From Salminus brasiliensis (taxonomy: Eukaryota > Chordata > Actinopteri > Characiformes > Bryconidae): 64,000 nt of DNA. The notes under the pieces were generated by a model. That model did no database searches, was not told the origin of the DNA, and was given only the letters and a program-made list of their open reading frames with translations. The stretch covers positions 18,437,490 through 18,501,489 of the forward strand of contig NC_132899.1 in assembly GCF_030463535.1 (NCBI RefSeq), read 5' to 3'. The translations under genes and the position numbers were made by a program. Positions within the stretch are counted from its first letter, which is position 1. Each line of letters opens with the position of its first letter. Below, one piece after another: positions 48,349 through 58,336 of this stretch.

Positions 48349-49074
48349 TTACACAGATCTTGAGCGCTGAGTGCAGCAATTACAGATGTAGTGGCCAACA
48401 AAGTAGAGACAGAAGAGGCAGCTGATAACAATGACCATGGAAGAAATGGACACCAGTGCGTAGATGGACATGCGCTTCTCTGCTGCGGCCCTCACCAAGC
48501 ATTGTTGCCCTAGACATCCATGGTCAGCAACACTGCACGGGAACGGCTCATCGCTCAGTTTAGGCAGATTCCACTGAAGTAAAACATACACAAACCAAAC
48601 CTCCACCACAATTCGCAGTATCATGCTGAAAAGGTAGGAGAATACTGCGGTCATGCTTCCATGCATGTCTAGGATCATCACCTCACCAGCAGCACTTGCA
48701 ATTTTTAATTCGCCAAGAGATTCTACCTCCACCATCTTCCTCTCCCTCAAAATTTGCTTCTGGAGAACATTGCGCACATGGGCAGTGAACAGCTCCATCA
48801 GGATAACTGAGAGGACGAGGAGGATGAAGAGAAAGTTCCAGGCCATGACCACAGGTTTGTCAAAGTGTTTGTTAAAGCAGACTTTAGTGCACATGGTGTT
48901 TGTGTTGTTGCAGTTGAAATCCGAGTCCAGCTTGAACCAGGGCATTTGGGCCACAAAAAGGGTCAAAAGGCGAACGCAGAGGAGACCGAACCACACTGCG
49001 CGCCCTTTGTATGTTGTGGTGGAGTCCACAGCAGTGCGCAGTATTGGAATAAGCCCAGTAACTATGGCCGCCAT
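48349..49074 (-). CDS. Divergent short connexin, copy 1
   Basis: Gap-junction-type four-helix membrane protein of 241 residues, starting at ATG 49074 (MAAIVTGLIPILR). The codon before it in frame is GTG. A likely acceptor at 49092-49093 puts the whole coding region in one exon, as is usual for connexins. Helix 1 is about residues 25-46. Extracellular loop 1 has CNNTNTMCTKVC, the canonical C-x6-C-x3-C, after SDF. Helix 2 is about 75-97 and helix 3 about 140-165. Loop 2 has PCSVADHGCLGQQC followed by LVRAAAEKR, aligned with the connexin end (CFVSRPTEK) but with C-x6-C-x4-C spacing. Helix 4 is about 206-230, and the cytoplasmic tail is only about ten residues. A noncoding first exon ends at 49728 (donor GTAAGT). 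It belongs to the connexin family but is far from the named mammalian members. Confidence 0.85.
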   Translation of the reverse strand: MAAIVTGLIPILRTAVDSTTTYKGRAVWFGLLCVRLLTLFVAQMPWFKLDSDFNCNNTNTMCTKVCFNKHFDKPVVMAWNFLFILLVLSVILMELFTAHVRNVLQKQILRERKMVEVESLGELKIASAAGEVMILDMHGSMTAVFSYLFSMILRIVVEVWFVYVLLQWNLPKLSDEPFPCSVADHGCLGQQCLVRAAAEKRMSIYALVSISSMVIVISCLFCLYFVGHYICNCCTQRSRSV

Positions 49075-49499
49075 CACTCTTTTATCCTGTCCTGGAGTGG
49101 AAACCCATATTAATATGTTTATTTGCTTAACATTTTCATTTATTAAATTACTTTAAATATATACAACATGAAAAAAATTAAACAAATGGTTTGTATATAT
49201 ATATATGAGTCACCTCTGGTTGTGTGCCCATCAGTCACATTTTTAAAATCAGTTAAATCAGATATTTCTTAAGGTTTTAAGTTGTTTGTTTACAGCGACT
49301 CATACTTGGATTTCTGCAAAGCTGCTGTGTGCTGTCAGTTGACCAAAAGACTACAGCTATAAATTCTGACTTGACGTTTTTGTTTTTTCACTTTATATAT
49401 TTTCTATGCTTCCTTTTTGACAATTCAAATAAAACACACTAACCAGAACACACATATACCATTAAATCTCAAATAAGTAATTAAATTATTTAGGGATCC

Positions 49500-49630
49500 A
49501 AATATCGGCATAAAAATATTGTATCTCCATTTTTGCGATTTTACACTTTTTCCCACAATATGAATATGGCAGTTATGTCCAAATTTCAAGACGGAACAAT
49601 CCAAAATTACTACTAACATTTTTACATTGA
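49500..49630 (+). repeat. ATGTATCTCCA-family repeat fragment upstream of connexin copy 1
   Basis: Contains TATTGTATCTCCATTTTTGCGATTTTACACTTTTTCC and TTTTTACATTGACTTAAATT. It lies in the intron between the connexin noncoding and coding exons and is repeated in unit B at 52545-52670. Confidence 0.5.
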
Positions 49631-50685
49631 CTTAAATTATTATTTTTTCCTCTCCCTCTCAAAATGTTCTCATTTTAGAAATAAAAGGTTTTACCCATCC
49701 TTATATTTCTATTAATAAGAAACTTACCTATGAAAAAATGTGTGGAAGGGTCAAGCGTACCGCCTAATCGTGTTTCTGCAACACTGACGATTCTGCTATT
49801 TTGAGCCACTCAGTATATAATGTGCTAAACTGCTAACATCATCAAAACATGTGTTACTCTTGACTACTTACACCACACTGCAGGTCACACAAGTTATTAG
49901 CAAGAAACTGTTGTTGTTTTGTAGCAAGCAGTATGTAGCCAAATTCCAGGCCTATTAAACATCACTTTAAGCAATTCAAATACTTACATATTTTTGTGAA
50001 TGTGAAAGAAATAAAGACTGACTCACTGAACGGGTCATGTCATTTAATATAAAACCGTTATAGTACACTTGTGCTTAACCAGTCAAAGATGAACTGGCAT
50101 GTGCAGGTAGTGGCTACAACCCAAGAGAAGGCAAATTACATCATCATTTGTATGTAAAATATTGACTTGTAGGTTGTCGGGGAGATGAAATGAGCCTTTG
50201 CAAGAACCTCCTAAACAATGGGATTAAAAATCATGACAATAATTACTTTCATTAAATTAACAGCATTTAACTAATGTTCCACAGGGGGGCTGCTTTTGCT
50301 TTTGATGCCCTCCCCAACGTACATCCAGATAGAAGTGTGCAATCACAGTTTCAAAAGACATAATACACGCTAGAAAAGTTGAAAACTCTTTTTTTACAGT
50401 TTACACTCTTTAAAAATGAAGGTGCTACAAAAGGTTCTTTGAAGGATGTTATAGAAGAATGGTTACATAATGAACCATGTTTAGAGAACCTTAAGTTGAT
50501 GGGATCGTTTTTCACTCACACAACTTTATTTAAAAAAATAAAAAAGAAAAGGACCAAGATTGAGAACCACTTCTATTGCAGTGATTCACAGCCCTGGTCC
50601 TGGAACAGCCCTGGTCTTGGTAAACACTAAAATGTGCAGGGCAGTGAGTTCTCCAGGACCAGGGTTGGGAACCATTACTATTGCA

Positions 50686-50875
50686 GTGATTCCCAGCCCT
50701 GGTCTTGGAAATTCCCCTGCCCTGCACATTTGTGTTTACCCTGCCCCCAACACTTCTGATCAAGCTTATAGGTTAATTAACAAGTCCTTCCTGAGTTGAA
50801 CGTGGTGTGTCAAGTAAGGAAACCACTCAAATGTGCAGGGCAGGGGGTCCTCCAGAGCCAGGGTTGGGAACCACT
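50686..50875 (+). repeat. Fold-back (palindromic) miniature element
   Basis: The left arm GTGATTCCCAGCCCTGGTC...CCCCTGCCCTGCACATTTG is mirrored by the right arm CAAATGTGCAGGGCAGGGG...CCAGGGTTGGGAACCAC, with a short AT-rich centre. A half copy in direct contact lies at 50560-50685. No coding capacity. Confidence 0.75.
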
Positions 50876-51158
50876 ATTCTTTGGCGTTGCTCACAGAACC
50901 TTTCTGTTCTGGATATGAAGGTAGATCTTTATTTAGCAGAGAACCGTCCTCTCAATCTTCAGAGATGGGTAAAAAATGCATATCTGAATGAGCCAGAGAG
51001 CAAAATCCATCAGTATTAGAACACACATTCAGTGAGACTAAGGCTGCGGCTTTTGTTCAGCACAAAAAATAACACTGCATTGACACTTAAAAAAACATCA
51101 ATCTAGTAAGACAAAAAAAGGAAGCTCTAATGCTTATTTGAAATAGCCTTAGCCTTAG

Positions 51159-51884
51159 TTACACAGATCTTGAGCGCTGAGTGCAGCAATTACAGATGTA
51201 GTGGCCAACAAAGTAGAGACAGAAGAGACAGCTGATGACAATGACCATGGAAGAAACGGACACCAGTGCGTAGATGGACATGCGCTTCTCTGCTGCGGCC
51301 CTCACCAAGCATTGTTGCCCAAGACATCCATGGTCAGCAACACTGCACGGGAACGGCTCATCGCTCAGTTTAGGCAGATTCCACTGAAGTAAAACATACA
51401 CAAACCAAACCTCCACCACAATTCGCAGTATCATGCTGAAAAGGTAGGAGAATACTGCGGTCATGCTTCCATGCATGTCTAGGATCATCACCTCACCAGC
51501 AGCACTTGCAATTTTTAATTCGCCAAGAGATTCTACCTCCACCATCTTCCTCTCCCTCAAAATTTGCTTCTGGAGAACATTGCGCACATGGGCAGTGAAC
51601 AGCTCCATCAGGATAACTGAGAGGACGAGGAGGATGAAGAGAAAGTTCCAGGCCATGACCACAGGTTTGTCAAAGTGTTTGTTAAAGCAGACTTTAGTGC
51701 ACATGGTGTTTGTGTTGTTGCAGTTGAAATCCGAGTCCAGCTTGAACCAGGGCATTTGGGCCACAAAAAGGGTCAAAAGGCGAACGCAGAGGAGACCGAA
51801 CCACACTACGCGTCCTTTGTATGTTGTGGTGGAGTCCACAGCAGTGCGCAGTATTGGAATAAGCCCAGTAACTATGGCCGCCAT
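51159..51884 (-). CDS. Divergent short connexin, copy 2
   Basis: Tandem duplicate of the connexin at 48349-49074: 241 residues starting at ATG 51884, with a coding-exon acceptor at 51902-51903 and a noncoding exon donor at 52760. By eye the two proteins differ at two positions (YKGRA versus YKGRV; VSISSM versus VSVSSM) and the coding DNA at about six sites. The unusual second-loop spacing is therefore shared and predates the duplication. The reading frame is intact, with all six loop cysteines and four helices, so nothing in the sequence suggests that either copy is dead. The promoter-side flank is duplicated too, so both could be expressed alike. Confidence 0.85.
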   Translation of the reverse strand: MAAIVTGLIPILRTAVDSTTTYKGRVVWFGLLCVRLLTLFVAQMPWFKLDSDFNCNNTNTMCTKVCFNKHFDKPVVMAWNFLFILLVLSVILMELFTAHVRNVLQKQILRERKMVEVESLGELKIASAAGEVMILDMHGSMTAVFSYLFSMILRIVVEVWFVYVLLQWNLPKLSDEPFPCSVADHGCLGQQCLVRAAAEKRMSIYALVSVSSMVIVISCLFCLYFVGHYICNCCTQRSRSV

Positions 51885-51979
51885 CACTCTTTTATCCTGT
51901 CCTGGAGTGGAAACCCATATTAATATGTTTAGTTGCTTAACATTTTCATTTATTAAATTACTTTAAATACATACAACAA

Positions 51980-51984
<5 letters not shown>

Positions 51985-52029
<45 letters not shown>

Positions 52030-52062
52030 CAAATTAAGTTTAAAAAATGTTAACAAATGGCT

Positions 52063-52122
<60 letters not shown>
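51985..52122 (+). repeat. Two long (TA)n arrays
   Basis: TA runs at about 51985-52027 and 52065-52122, in the intron of connexin copy 2. The matching place in unit A has only a short TATATATA. Confidence 0.95.
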
Positions 52123-52126
<4 letters not shown>

Positions 52127-53283
52127 GACTGTCACCTCTGGTTGTGTGCCAATCGGTCACTCTGTGGGCAGCCCCAATGTAAACAAACGATGAAATGCTA
52201 CCTACGCATGTTTGTTTTTTGTTTTTTTAATCAGTTGCTTCTAACACTAAAAAATACTGTTCTGTAATTCCCCAGTTATTGTTTTGATCATAGATATTTC
52301 TTAAGGTTTTAAGTTGTTTGTTTACAGCAACTCATACTTGGATTTCTGGAAAGCTGCTGTGTGCTGTCAGTTGACCAAAAGACTACAGCTATAAATTCTG
52401 ACTTGACGTTTTTTTTTTTCACTTTATATATTTTATATGCTTCCTTTTTGACAATTCAAATAAAACACACTAACCAAAACACACATATACCATTAAATCT
52501 CAAATAAGTAATTAAATTATTTAGGGATCCAAATATCGGCATAAAAATATTGTATCTCCATTTTTGCGATTTTACACTTTTTCCCCACAATATGAATATG
52601 GCAGTTATGTCCAAATTTCAAGATGAAACGATCCAAAATTACTACTAACATTTTTACATTGATTTAAATTATTATTTTTTCCTCTCCCTCTCAAAATGTT
52701 CTCATTTTAGAGATAAAAGGTTTTACCCATCCTTATATTTCTATTAATAAGAAACTTACCTATGAAAAAATGTGTGGAAGGGTCAAGCGTACCGCCTAAT
52801 CGTGTTTCTGCAACACTGACAATTCTGCTATTTTAAGCCACTCAGTATATAATGTGCTAAACTGCTAACATCATCAAAACATGTGTTACTCTTGACTGCT
52901 TACGCCACACTGCAGGTCACACAAGTTATTAGCAAGAAACTGTTGTTGTTTTGTAGCAAGCAGTATGTAGCCAAATTCCAGGCCTATTAAACATCACTTT
53001 AAGCAATTCAAATACTTACATATTTTTGTGAATGTGAAAGAAATAAAGACTGACTCACTGAACGGGTCATGTCATTTAATATAAAACCGTTATAGTACAC
53101 TTGTGCTTAACCCGTCAAAGATGAACTGGCATGTGCAGGTAGTGGCTACAACCCAAGAGAAGGCAAATTACATCATCATTTGTATGTAAAATATTGACTT
53201 GTAGGTTGTCGGGGAGATGAAATGGGCCTTTGCAAGAACCTCCTAAACAATGGGATTAAAAAACATGACAATAATTACTTTCA

Positions 53284-53613
53284 ATAAGAAATGTGGTTCA
53301 TCTCCTCCCATCAGATCACAGGTGAGTAATTTTAAGGAAAAGCAAAAATGCATTGCTTCTTACAGGCAATCTAATCATTCATATAAATAGTGAGCCGTTT
53401 TTCACTACAGTTAAATCACTAGTATTACAACAACTGTTAGTGTACAAAGGTAGTCAATGTAAATTTATGATACAAAAAATTGGTTTGATTTTTTTAAAGA
53501 CAACTCGCTTTAACAAGAAACACAAATCTGTGCGTACGTGTTTCTTTCCTGGACTGCAACACATCCTTCTCGAAGGATCGCCATAATCACTGCTCAAAAC
53601 ACAGTCAACAGTT
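53284..53613. other. No gene seen; probable 3' UTR of znf668
   Basis: Follows the znf668 stop codon in its direction of transcription and precedes the tandem duplication. No independent exon is supported; the 3' untranslated part probably occupies some of it. Confidence 0.45.
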
Positions 53614-55569
53614 TTAAAGCTCCTCTTCCTTGTCTATATACACATGGGCTGACATAGTCTGGAATGCAGACACTGGTACAGTAACGGGTACAGTCAGAGA
53701 AATGGTGGGCTCTGAGCCTGTTGGGGAAGCCGCACTGGGTGGGGAGGGAAGGGGCTGGGTGTGTGCTATGTCTGTGTGCGGCAGAGACGTTGAGGTCTCA
53801 CTGTCACGGTGGGTGCGTGAGTGTTTACGGAGGTATGCAGCGAAAAGGAAAGCCTTGCCACAGACCGTACAGCAGTGCGGACGGCTGGTGGAGTGAATGC
53901 GCTGATGTTTCCGTAACCCGGCTTTGTTCAGGAAACCTTTGCCGCAGTCGTTGCAGACATGGGGTCGCGGCTTAGGGTGCATCTTCTCATGCGCCTGGAG
54001 AGCGGACAATTGCGCGAACTCCACCTGGCAGGTCATGCAAATGTATGGGCCTATGTTGAGAGATGAGGTGGTGGAGTCGGAAGGTGGGGAAATGGTATGA
54101 AGGCCAGCGTGGGCCTGCACCTCTTCCCATGTTCCAAAAACCATGTCGCACTGAGCGCAGGAAAACTGCGGGCTGGCATTTTGAGCAAAGACTTGTGCAG
54201 ACTCCGGCGCCGGCTCTTGCTGCTGCACGGGCCTCTCCGCCAAGTGCGTCCTCTCGTGCTTTCGCAGGCTGGACGATACGACAAACGACTTGAAGCACAT
54301 CTGGCACTTGAACGGTCGCTCTCCAGAATGGACCCTCCGGTGCTTGTTGAGGCTGGAACGCTCGGCAAAAGACTTGCCACATTCTGTGCAGGAGAAAGGC
54401 CGCAGCCCTGTATGCACCAGCATGTGCCGCCGCAGATCCCAGGATGCGACAAAGGCCTTGTCGCAGTTTTGGCACTTGTACGGTCTCTGGCCTGAATGCA
54501 CGCGCTGGTGCACCGCCAGGTCGGCCGGCTGCCGAAACCGCTTGCTGCACTTGTCGCAGGGGTAAGGTTTGAACCCCTGGTGTGCCCTCTGGTGCCGACG
54601 GAAGCTGGATGGGTCAGAGAACATTTTGCCACACTGGGGACAGAGGAAAGGCTTCTCTCCAGAGTGCGTCCTGAGGTGAGACTGGTAGGAAGAGAGCTGA
54701 GTGAAGCCCTTGCCACACTGCTCACACTGATAGGGCTTGCTTTGAGAGTGAATGCGCAAGTGGCAGGCCAGAGACGAGGAGCGTGAGAAGGCCTTGCCGC
54801 AGTCCGAGCAGAGGTACGGCTTCTCTCCAGTATGCGAACGCTCATGGTTTTTCAGGTCCTTGAGCTCTGTGTACGTTTTTCCACACTGGTCGCAGGAATA
54901 TGGACGATGGCCTTGGTGATTGCGCCGATGCTTGCGGTACACGGACGGGTCAGCAAAACTCTTCCCGCATTCTGCGCAAAAGTAAGGTTTCTCTCCCGTG
55001 TGTGACCGCTGGTGGACCTTCAGCTTGGACAGAGTAGGATAGCTCTTGGAGCAGTGAGGGCAGGAATGAGGCCGCTCGCCACTGTGCTGGGTCATGTGAA
55101 TGCGCAGGCAGATGGCCTGCATGAATGCCTTGCCACACTCTGTGCAGACAAAGGGTTTCTCTCCAGTGTGGGAACGGCTGTGGTTGCGCAGCTCTGTTGG
55201 AGTCTTGTACGCTTTATGGCACTGTGTGCACTGAAATGGGCGCTGGGCAGAATGGGAGCGTTGATGCTTAGAAAGTTGGGCACGATTCGAGAAAGTCTTG
55301 CTGCACTGCCCACAGGTGTATGGCTGCTGCTGCTGCTGCTGCTTCTCCTTACTGTGAGCGGAGAGCTTGTGACTCCGCAGAGTCGACGGGCTGTAAAATG
55401 CTTCCTGACAGGCTGAGCACTTAAACGTGTGCGGAGACTTTGAGGGTCTCCCTTTACCTCTTCTTCTCGTTGGCTGCTCTGATGGGTCTTCTTTCTCTTC
55501 ATTGGTCTCAGGAGGTGGAGGGGTGTCCTGCTCTGCTGTAGGTGGGCTGCCTGGCTGAGGGGAGGCCAT
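53614..55569 (-). CDS. znf668: C2H2 zinc finger protein, ZNF668 orthologue
   Basis: Nuclear protein of 651 residues with 18 C2H2 fingers by my count. The single coding exon starts at ATG 55569 ([10 protein letters not shown]), just after an acceptor at 55577-55578 or 55574-55575. The 14 extra upstream codons in the open frame precede the splice site. The N-terminus is acidic and proline-rich, then [10 protein letters not shown] (AT-hook-like), a first atypical finger, and a glutamine run before finger 2. Fingers such as [23 protein letters not shown] and [23 protein letters not shown] match human ZNF668 (from memory) closely. A poorly conserved spacer separates fingers 14 and 15. A noncoding exon ends at donor 56094. 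It is divergent to znf646, the same neighbour as in human 16p11.2. Human ZNF668 has been linked to p53 stability and DNA repair; nothing here tests that. Confidence 0.93.
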   Translation of the reverse strand: MASPQPGSPPTAEQDTPPPPETNEEKEDPSEQPTRRRGKGRPSKSPHTFKCSACQEAFYSPSTLRSHKLSAHSKEKQQQQQQPYTCGQCSKTFSNRAQLSKHQRSHSAQRPFQCTQCHKAYKTPTELRNHSRSHTGEKPFVCTECGKAFMQAICLRIHMTQHSGERPHSCPHCSKSYPTLSKLKVHQRSHTGEKPYFCAECGKSFADPSVYRKHRRNHQGHRPYSCDQCGKTYTELKDLKNHERSHTGEKPYLCSDCGKAFSRSSSLACHLRIHSQSKPYQCEQCGKGFTQLSSYQSHLRTHSGEKPFLCPQCGKMFSDPSSFRRHQRAHQGFKPYPCDKCSKRFRQPADLAVHQRVHSGQRPYKCQNCDKAFVASWDLRRHMLVHTGLRPFSCTECGKSFAERSSLNKHRRVHSGERPFKCQMCFKSFVVSSSLRKHERTHLAERPVQQQEPAPESAQVFAQNASPQFSCAQCDMVFGTWEEVQAHAGLHTISPPSDSTTSSLNIGPYICMTCQVEFAQLSALQAHEKMHPKPRPHVCNDCGKGFLNKAGLRKHQRIHSTSRPHCCTVCGKAFLFAAYLRKHSRTHRDSETSTSLPHTDIAHTQPLPSPPSAASPTGSEPTISLTVPVTVPVSAFQTMSAHVYIDKEEEL

Positions 55570-56093
55570 GCTTCTGCTGGAAGTTAAAAAGGCTGCGTTA
55601 CAGGAGCACACTGATGAGTTTCTATTCTAATGGTGCTTCTTTCTTAGCACAGATTCTTTGAACAATTGTCAGCCTAAGTTAAAAAAGTTAGGAGGCCAGA
55701 GAGTGGAGAATGCCTACTGCACAACTCAAAATGGCCGGCATTAGGACCTCAGGGACAATTAGGCAAAACACTCGGTGAAAGGAAGTTAGCTAGCATCCAG
55801 CCTGAAACGGTGGGCTTTGCAGTGCCGCGCCGTGTTTTGAATGACCTGGTAGACTGGTGATATCCATGTAGTGCGGCAGGTATTTACGCTACTACATCGA
55901 CAGACCTTTAAAGCGCATAAAGCAGCTACATTGCGTGTTAACGTTAACACAAAATGGCTGGCTTTAGGACCGCTGAACAAGCGAGGCTACATAACGTTAG
56001 GTGCACATCTCCGTCACCGCACCGTGCGCAATTAGATAGCTGAAGTTGCTGCAAGTTTCTGTCCAAATCCATGAACTATCGATCACTTCTTAC

Positions 56094-56586
56094 CAATAAC
56101 TGCAAAATTAAGACCTGGACGTGGCGTTGCCTGCTCGAGCCAAGACCACAGTTTGTATTTGAGGTGAATTCTTCAGTACGAGGGCGGCTTTAGGACCATG
56201 ACGAAAGGATATTGTCCCAACTTGCCGCACCATGAAGCGGGATGTAGCACTTCCGTGGGTCCTGGACGCTGTAGTTAGCTGATGTTAGTGAGGCATTCTG
56301 TGTAAAATGCAGCTTGGGCGTCTCGGCTTCATGATAGCTAGCTAGCTAAATGTGCACAGTGTGCGAGGGCAGCCAGCGAGCCGAGGAGAGGAGAGACTGT
56401 GTTGTGGGAGGAGAGAGACAGTAGTGTAGCGATAGCCGCGTCCACAGCCCTGCGCTCAGGATAAACACAGCGCTCAGAGCCCGACTGTGTCTCAGACAGC
56501 CGTGTGTTCGTGCCTGAGCGCTAAGTAGACTGAGACACAGACTAGTAAAGAAACCGCAGGTTAATAGCTACAGTGATTTGCTACAG
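56094..56586. promoter_or_regulatory. Divergent promoter region of znf668 and znf646
   Basis: The noncoding exon of znf668 (minus) ends at 56094 with donor GTAAGA, and the noncoding exon of znf646 (plus) ends at 56586 with donor GTGAGG. Both transcripts must therefore start inside this interval of under 500 bases. It is GC-richer than the flanks, carries several CpG steps (GCCGCGTCC, GCGCTCAGG), and has no TATA box, typical of a bidirectional housekeeping promoter. Start sites are not resolved. Confidence 0.6.
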
Positions 56587-57986
56587 GTGAGGACGTCGAT
56601 AGATTAAACTCTTGTAAACAAAACGAAACTCCCGCTGTCGGATCTTTTCTCACTGTTGCACATTTCCTGTTTCTAAGCAACAGCAGGAGGAAGTGGTGTG
56701 TTGGAGGGGGAGAATGGAAAAAAGACAATTGGGGAGAGGAGAACGCCCTCGGTCCTAATGGATATAACACGATCTCTGAAAGGCTCTGCAGCACCAGCCT
56801 AAGTATGAACTCACTAACACTGCTTTAGCGACGGGCAGACCTCGTTTTGTAGTGTTGTTGAGGGCGTCCGCGCTGGCTGGGCTCGGAATGCTACCAGGCT
56901 AACTGCGGGCTATGTGCGCTAACGCGTGTGGATGCTTAAACTTGACCGTTCAGCTCTTTATGTCGATATGACGTCAAATAAAGCATAATCTTACTGTCAT
57001 TGCGATGCAGTCAGCTCCTGCAGATGGCAGCCAGTTGGCAATTAGATGATACAGTGCCAGCAAACGCACTGACAAGGTTATATTTGTTTAGCTAGCTAAG
57101 TTAGCATGGAGAGGACTGTTTACTGTGTAAATAGACGTCCATTGTGTTAGCTAGCAGCTAACTGGCTAAAAACTCAAAACTCTTTAAGTAGACATCTCCC
57201 TCCCGACTCATGTAGTAAAATCTCCTTATATATGGATTCCCTAAAGTGTCGTGTTGCGAAATGTTATATTTAGCTAGCTAGAGACCTCAGTTTAATTAAT
57301 CGCTCCTTTAATTTAGAGGGAACGCTGTAGTTAGCATAGCTTGCTAGCTAAACTAGTGGGGACCAACTTTAAAGAAAATGAGGGACAGATTTATTACATC
57401 TGTATATTTCTTTTTCACACAATGTATCTAAGTTCGTTTGTTTGACAATTTGCTGAAATGCTGATATATTCAAAGGGCAAAGATTTTAAGCGATTAGCCC
57501 TGTGTTTGCAGAACATCTCATAAAGACCAGTTTGACAGATCTAGCACTGGTTATTGGACTCTGGTAACCTGTCTGTGTAATCTGCCTTTTTCTCCTGAAA
57601 CGTTTATGCATGTGTTTTGCATGACATATAACCTTGGACACACTGGTTGTAACCATTAAATGATGCCACACATTGCTAACATTAAACTATATCATCACTG
57701 TAATGCACTCTATCTCCTTATATCTCTTTCAGTGAAAGTCATTTTGGAGCATTTCTGTTGATCCTAATAAATTCTGACACCGTATGAAAGTTTTGCATGG
57801 AATATGTCAATATATTAACTAATTTGTCTTATAAACAAGTGACCCTCAAAGAGAAAAGCATTTAACCTTCTGCTAAAGTTACTGTGCTTTTTGTGTGTGT
57901 AAGACATTATTTGTATACACTCAATACAGGTCTTACTGTGCAAATTTGAATTGAATCAACTCTTCCCTTTTTCTCTGTCTCCACAG
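56587..57986 (+). other. First intron of znf646; no gene seen
   Basis: Intron between the noncoding exon (donor 56587-56588) and the exon starting at 57987 (acceptor CCACAG). It contains TAGCTAGC repeats and a short fragment of the ATGTATCTCCA-family repeat (GGAGCATTTCTGTTGATCC) near 57742-57782. Confidence 0.5.
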
Positions 57987-58039
57987 CATCTATCCTGTGT
58001 TTGCGCCCATGTGAGCCCAGTTGTCTTATTTCCAATGGC

Positions 58040-58336
58040 ATGGAAGAGAATGTATTCACTGGCTCTTTTGTAAATGTTGCCTTTGCAAATGGACATTGCT
58101 CACTACGCCACTTTGATGAAAGTGAAGACAAGGAACTCACCTTTGAAAAAAGGTGTCCCCCTCTACCATACTCGAACTGGCTCATACTAATATTTTGCGT
58201 CATTCTGTTGTACCATCATGGATATCCAAGAGCCAGACAGGACCAAAGGCTTTTTATGCAGGAGTTGTGGTATAGTATGTTCAAACATGCCCAGTCTTTT
58301 GGAGCACACAGAAACTTGCCAGCAGTCGGATGGTGA
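58040..58336 (+). promoter_or_regulatory. Overlapping upstream ORF in the znf646 leader
   Basis: An ATG at 58040 opens a 98-codon frame in a different frame from znf646 that runs past the main start at 58218 and stops at 58334-58336. A second upstream ATG at 58035 makes a 12-codon ORF ending before the main start. If the mRNA includes this exon from 57987, initiation at the main ATG would require leaky scanning or an alternative 5' end. Confidence 0.4.

Larger units (their letters stand above)
47845..50253. repeat. Tandem duplication, unit A (contains connexin copy 1)
   Basis: Unit A starts near AATGTTCCACAGGAGG and ends near GACAATAATTACTTTCA. Unit B (50268-53283) has the same start and end phrases and nearly identical sequence through the gene, its 5' exon and the upstream flank. 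Unit A is shorter, lacking part of the fold-back repeat block and the long TA arrays. Confidence 0.9.
50268..53283. repeat. Tandem duplication, unit B (contains connexin copy 2)
   Basis: Second unit of the direct repeat that starts at 47845. It differs mainly by extra fold-back repeat sequence (50.47-51.02 kb) and by two long TA arrays at 51.99-52.12 kb. Flanking and coding DNA otherwise match unit A closely. Confidence 0.9.

Noticed and set aside
48653-51966. Two 167-codon plus-strand frames opposite the connexins
   Set aside because: They are identical shadows in both duplicate units, with no domain. The minus-strand connexin frames explain the conservation.
53987-54845. Long alternative frames of up to 264 codons within znf668
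   Set aside because: They are shadows of the finger array. Repeated codon patterns in C2H2 genes keep other frames open. The znf668 frame carries the finger motifs.
55555-55611. The 14 extra N-terminal codons of the znf668 open frame (start [12 protein letters not shown])
   Set aside because: A pyrimidine-rich acceptor (TTTTTAACTTCCAG) lies between that ATG and the next one, so those codons are intronic. The start at 55569 was used.
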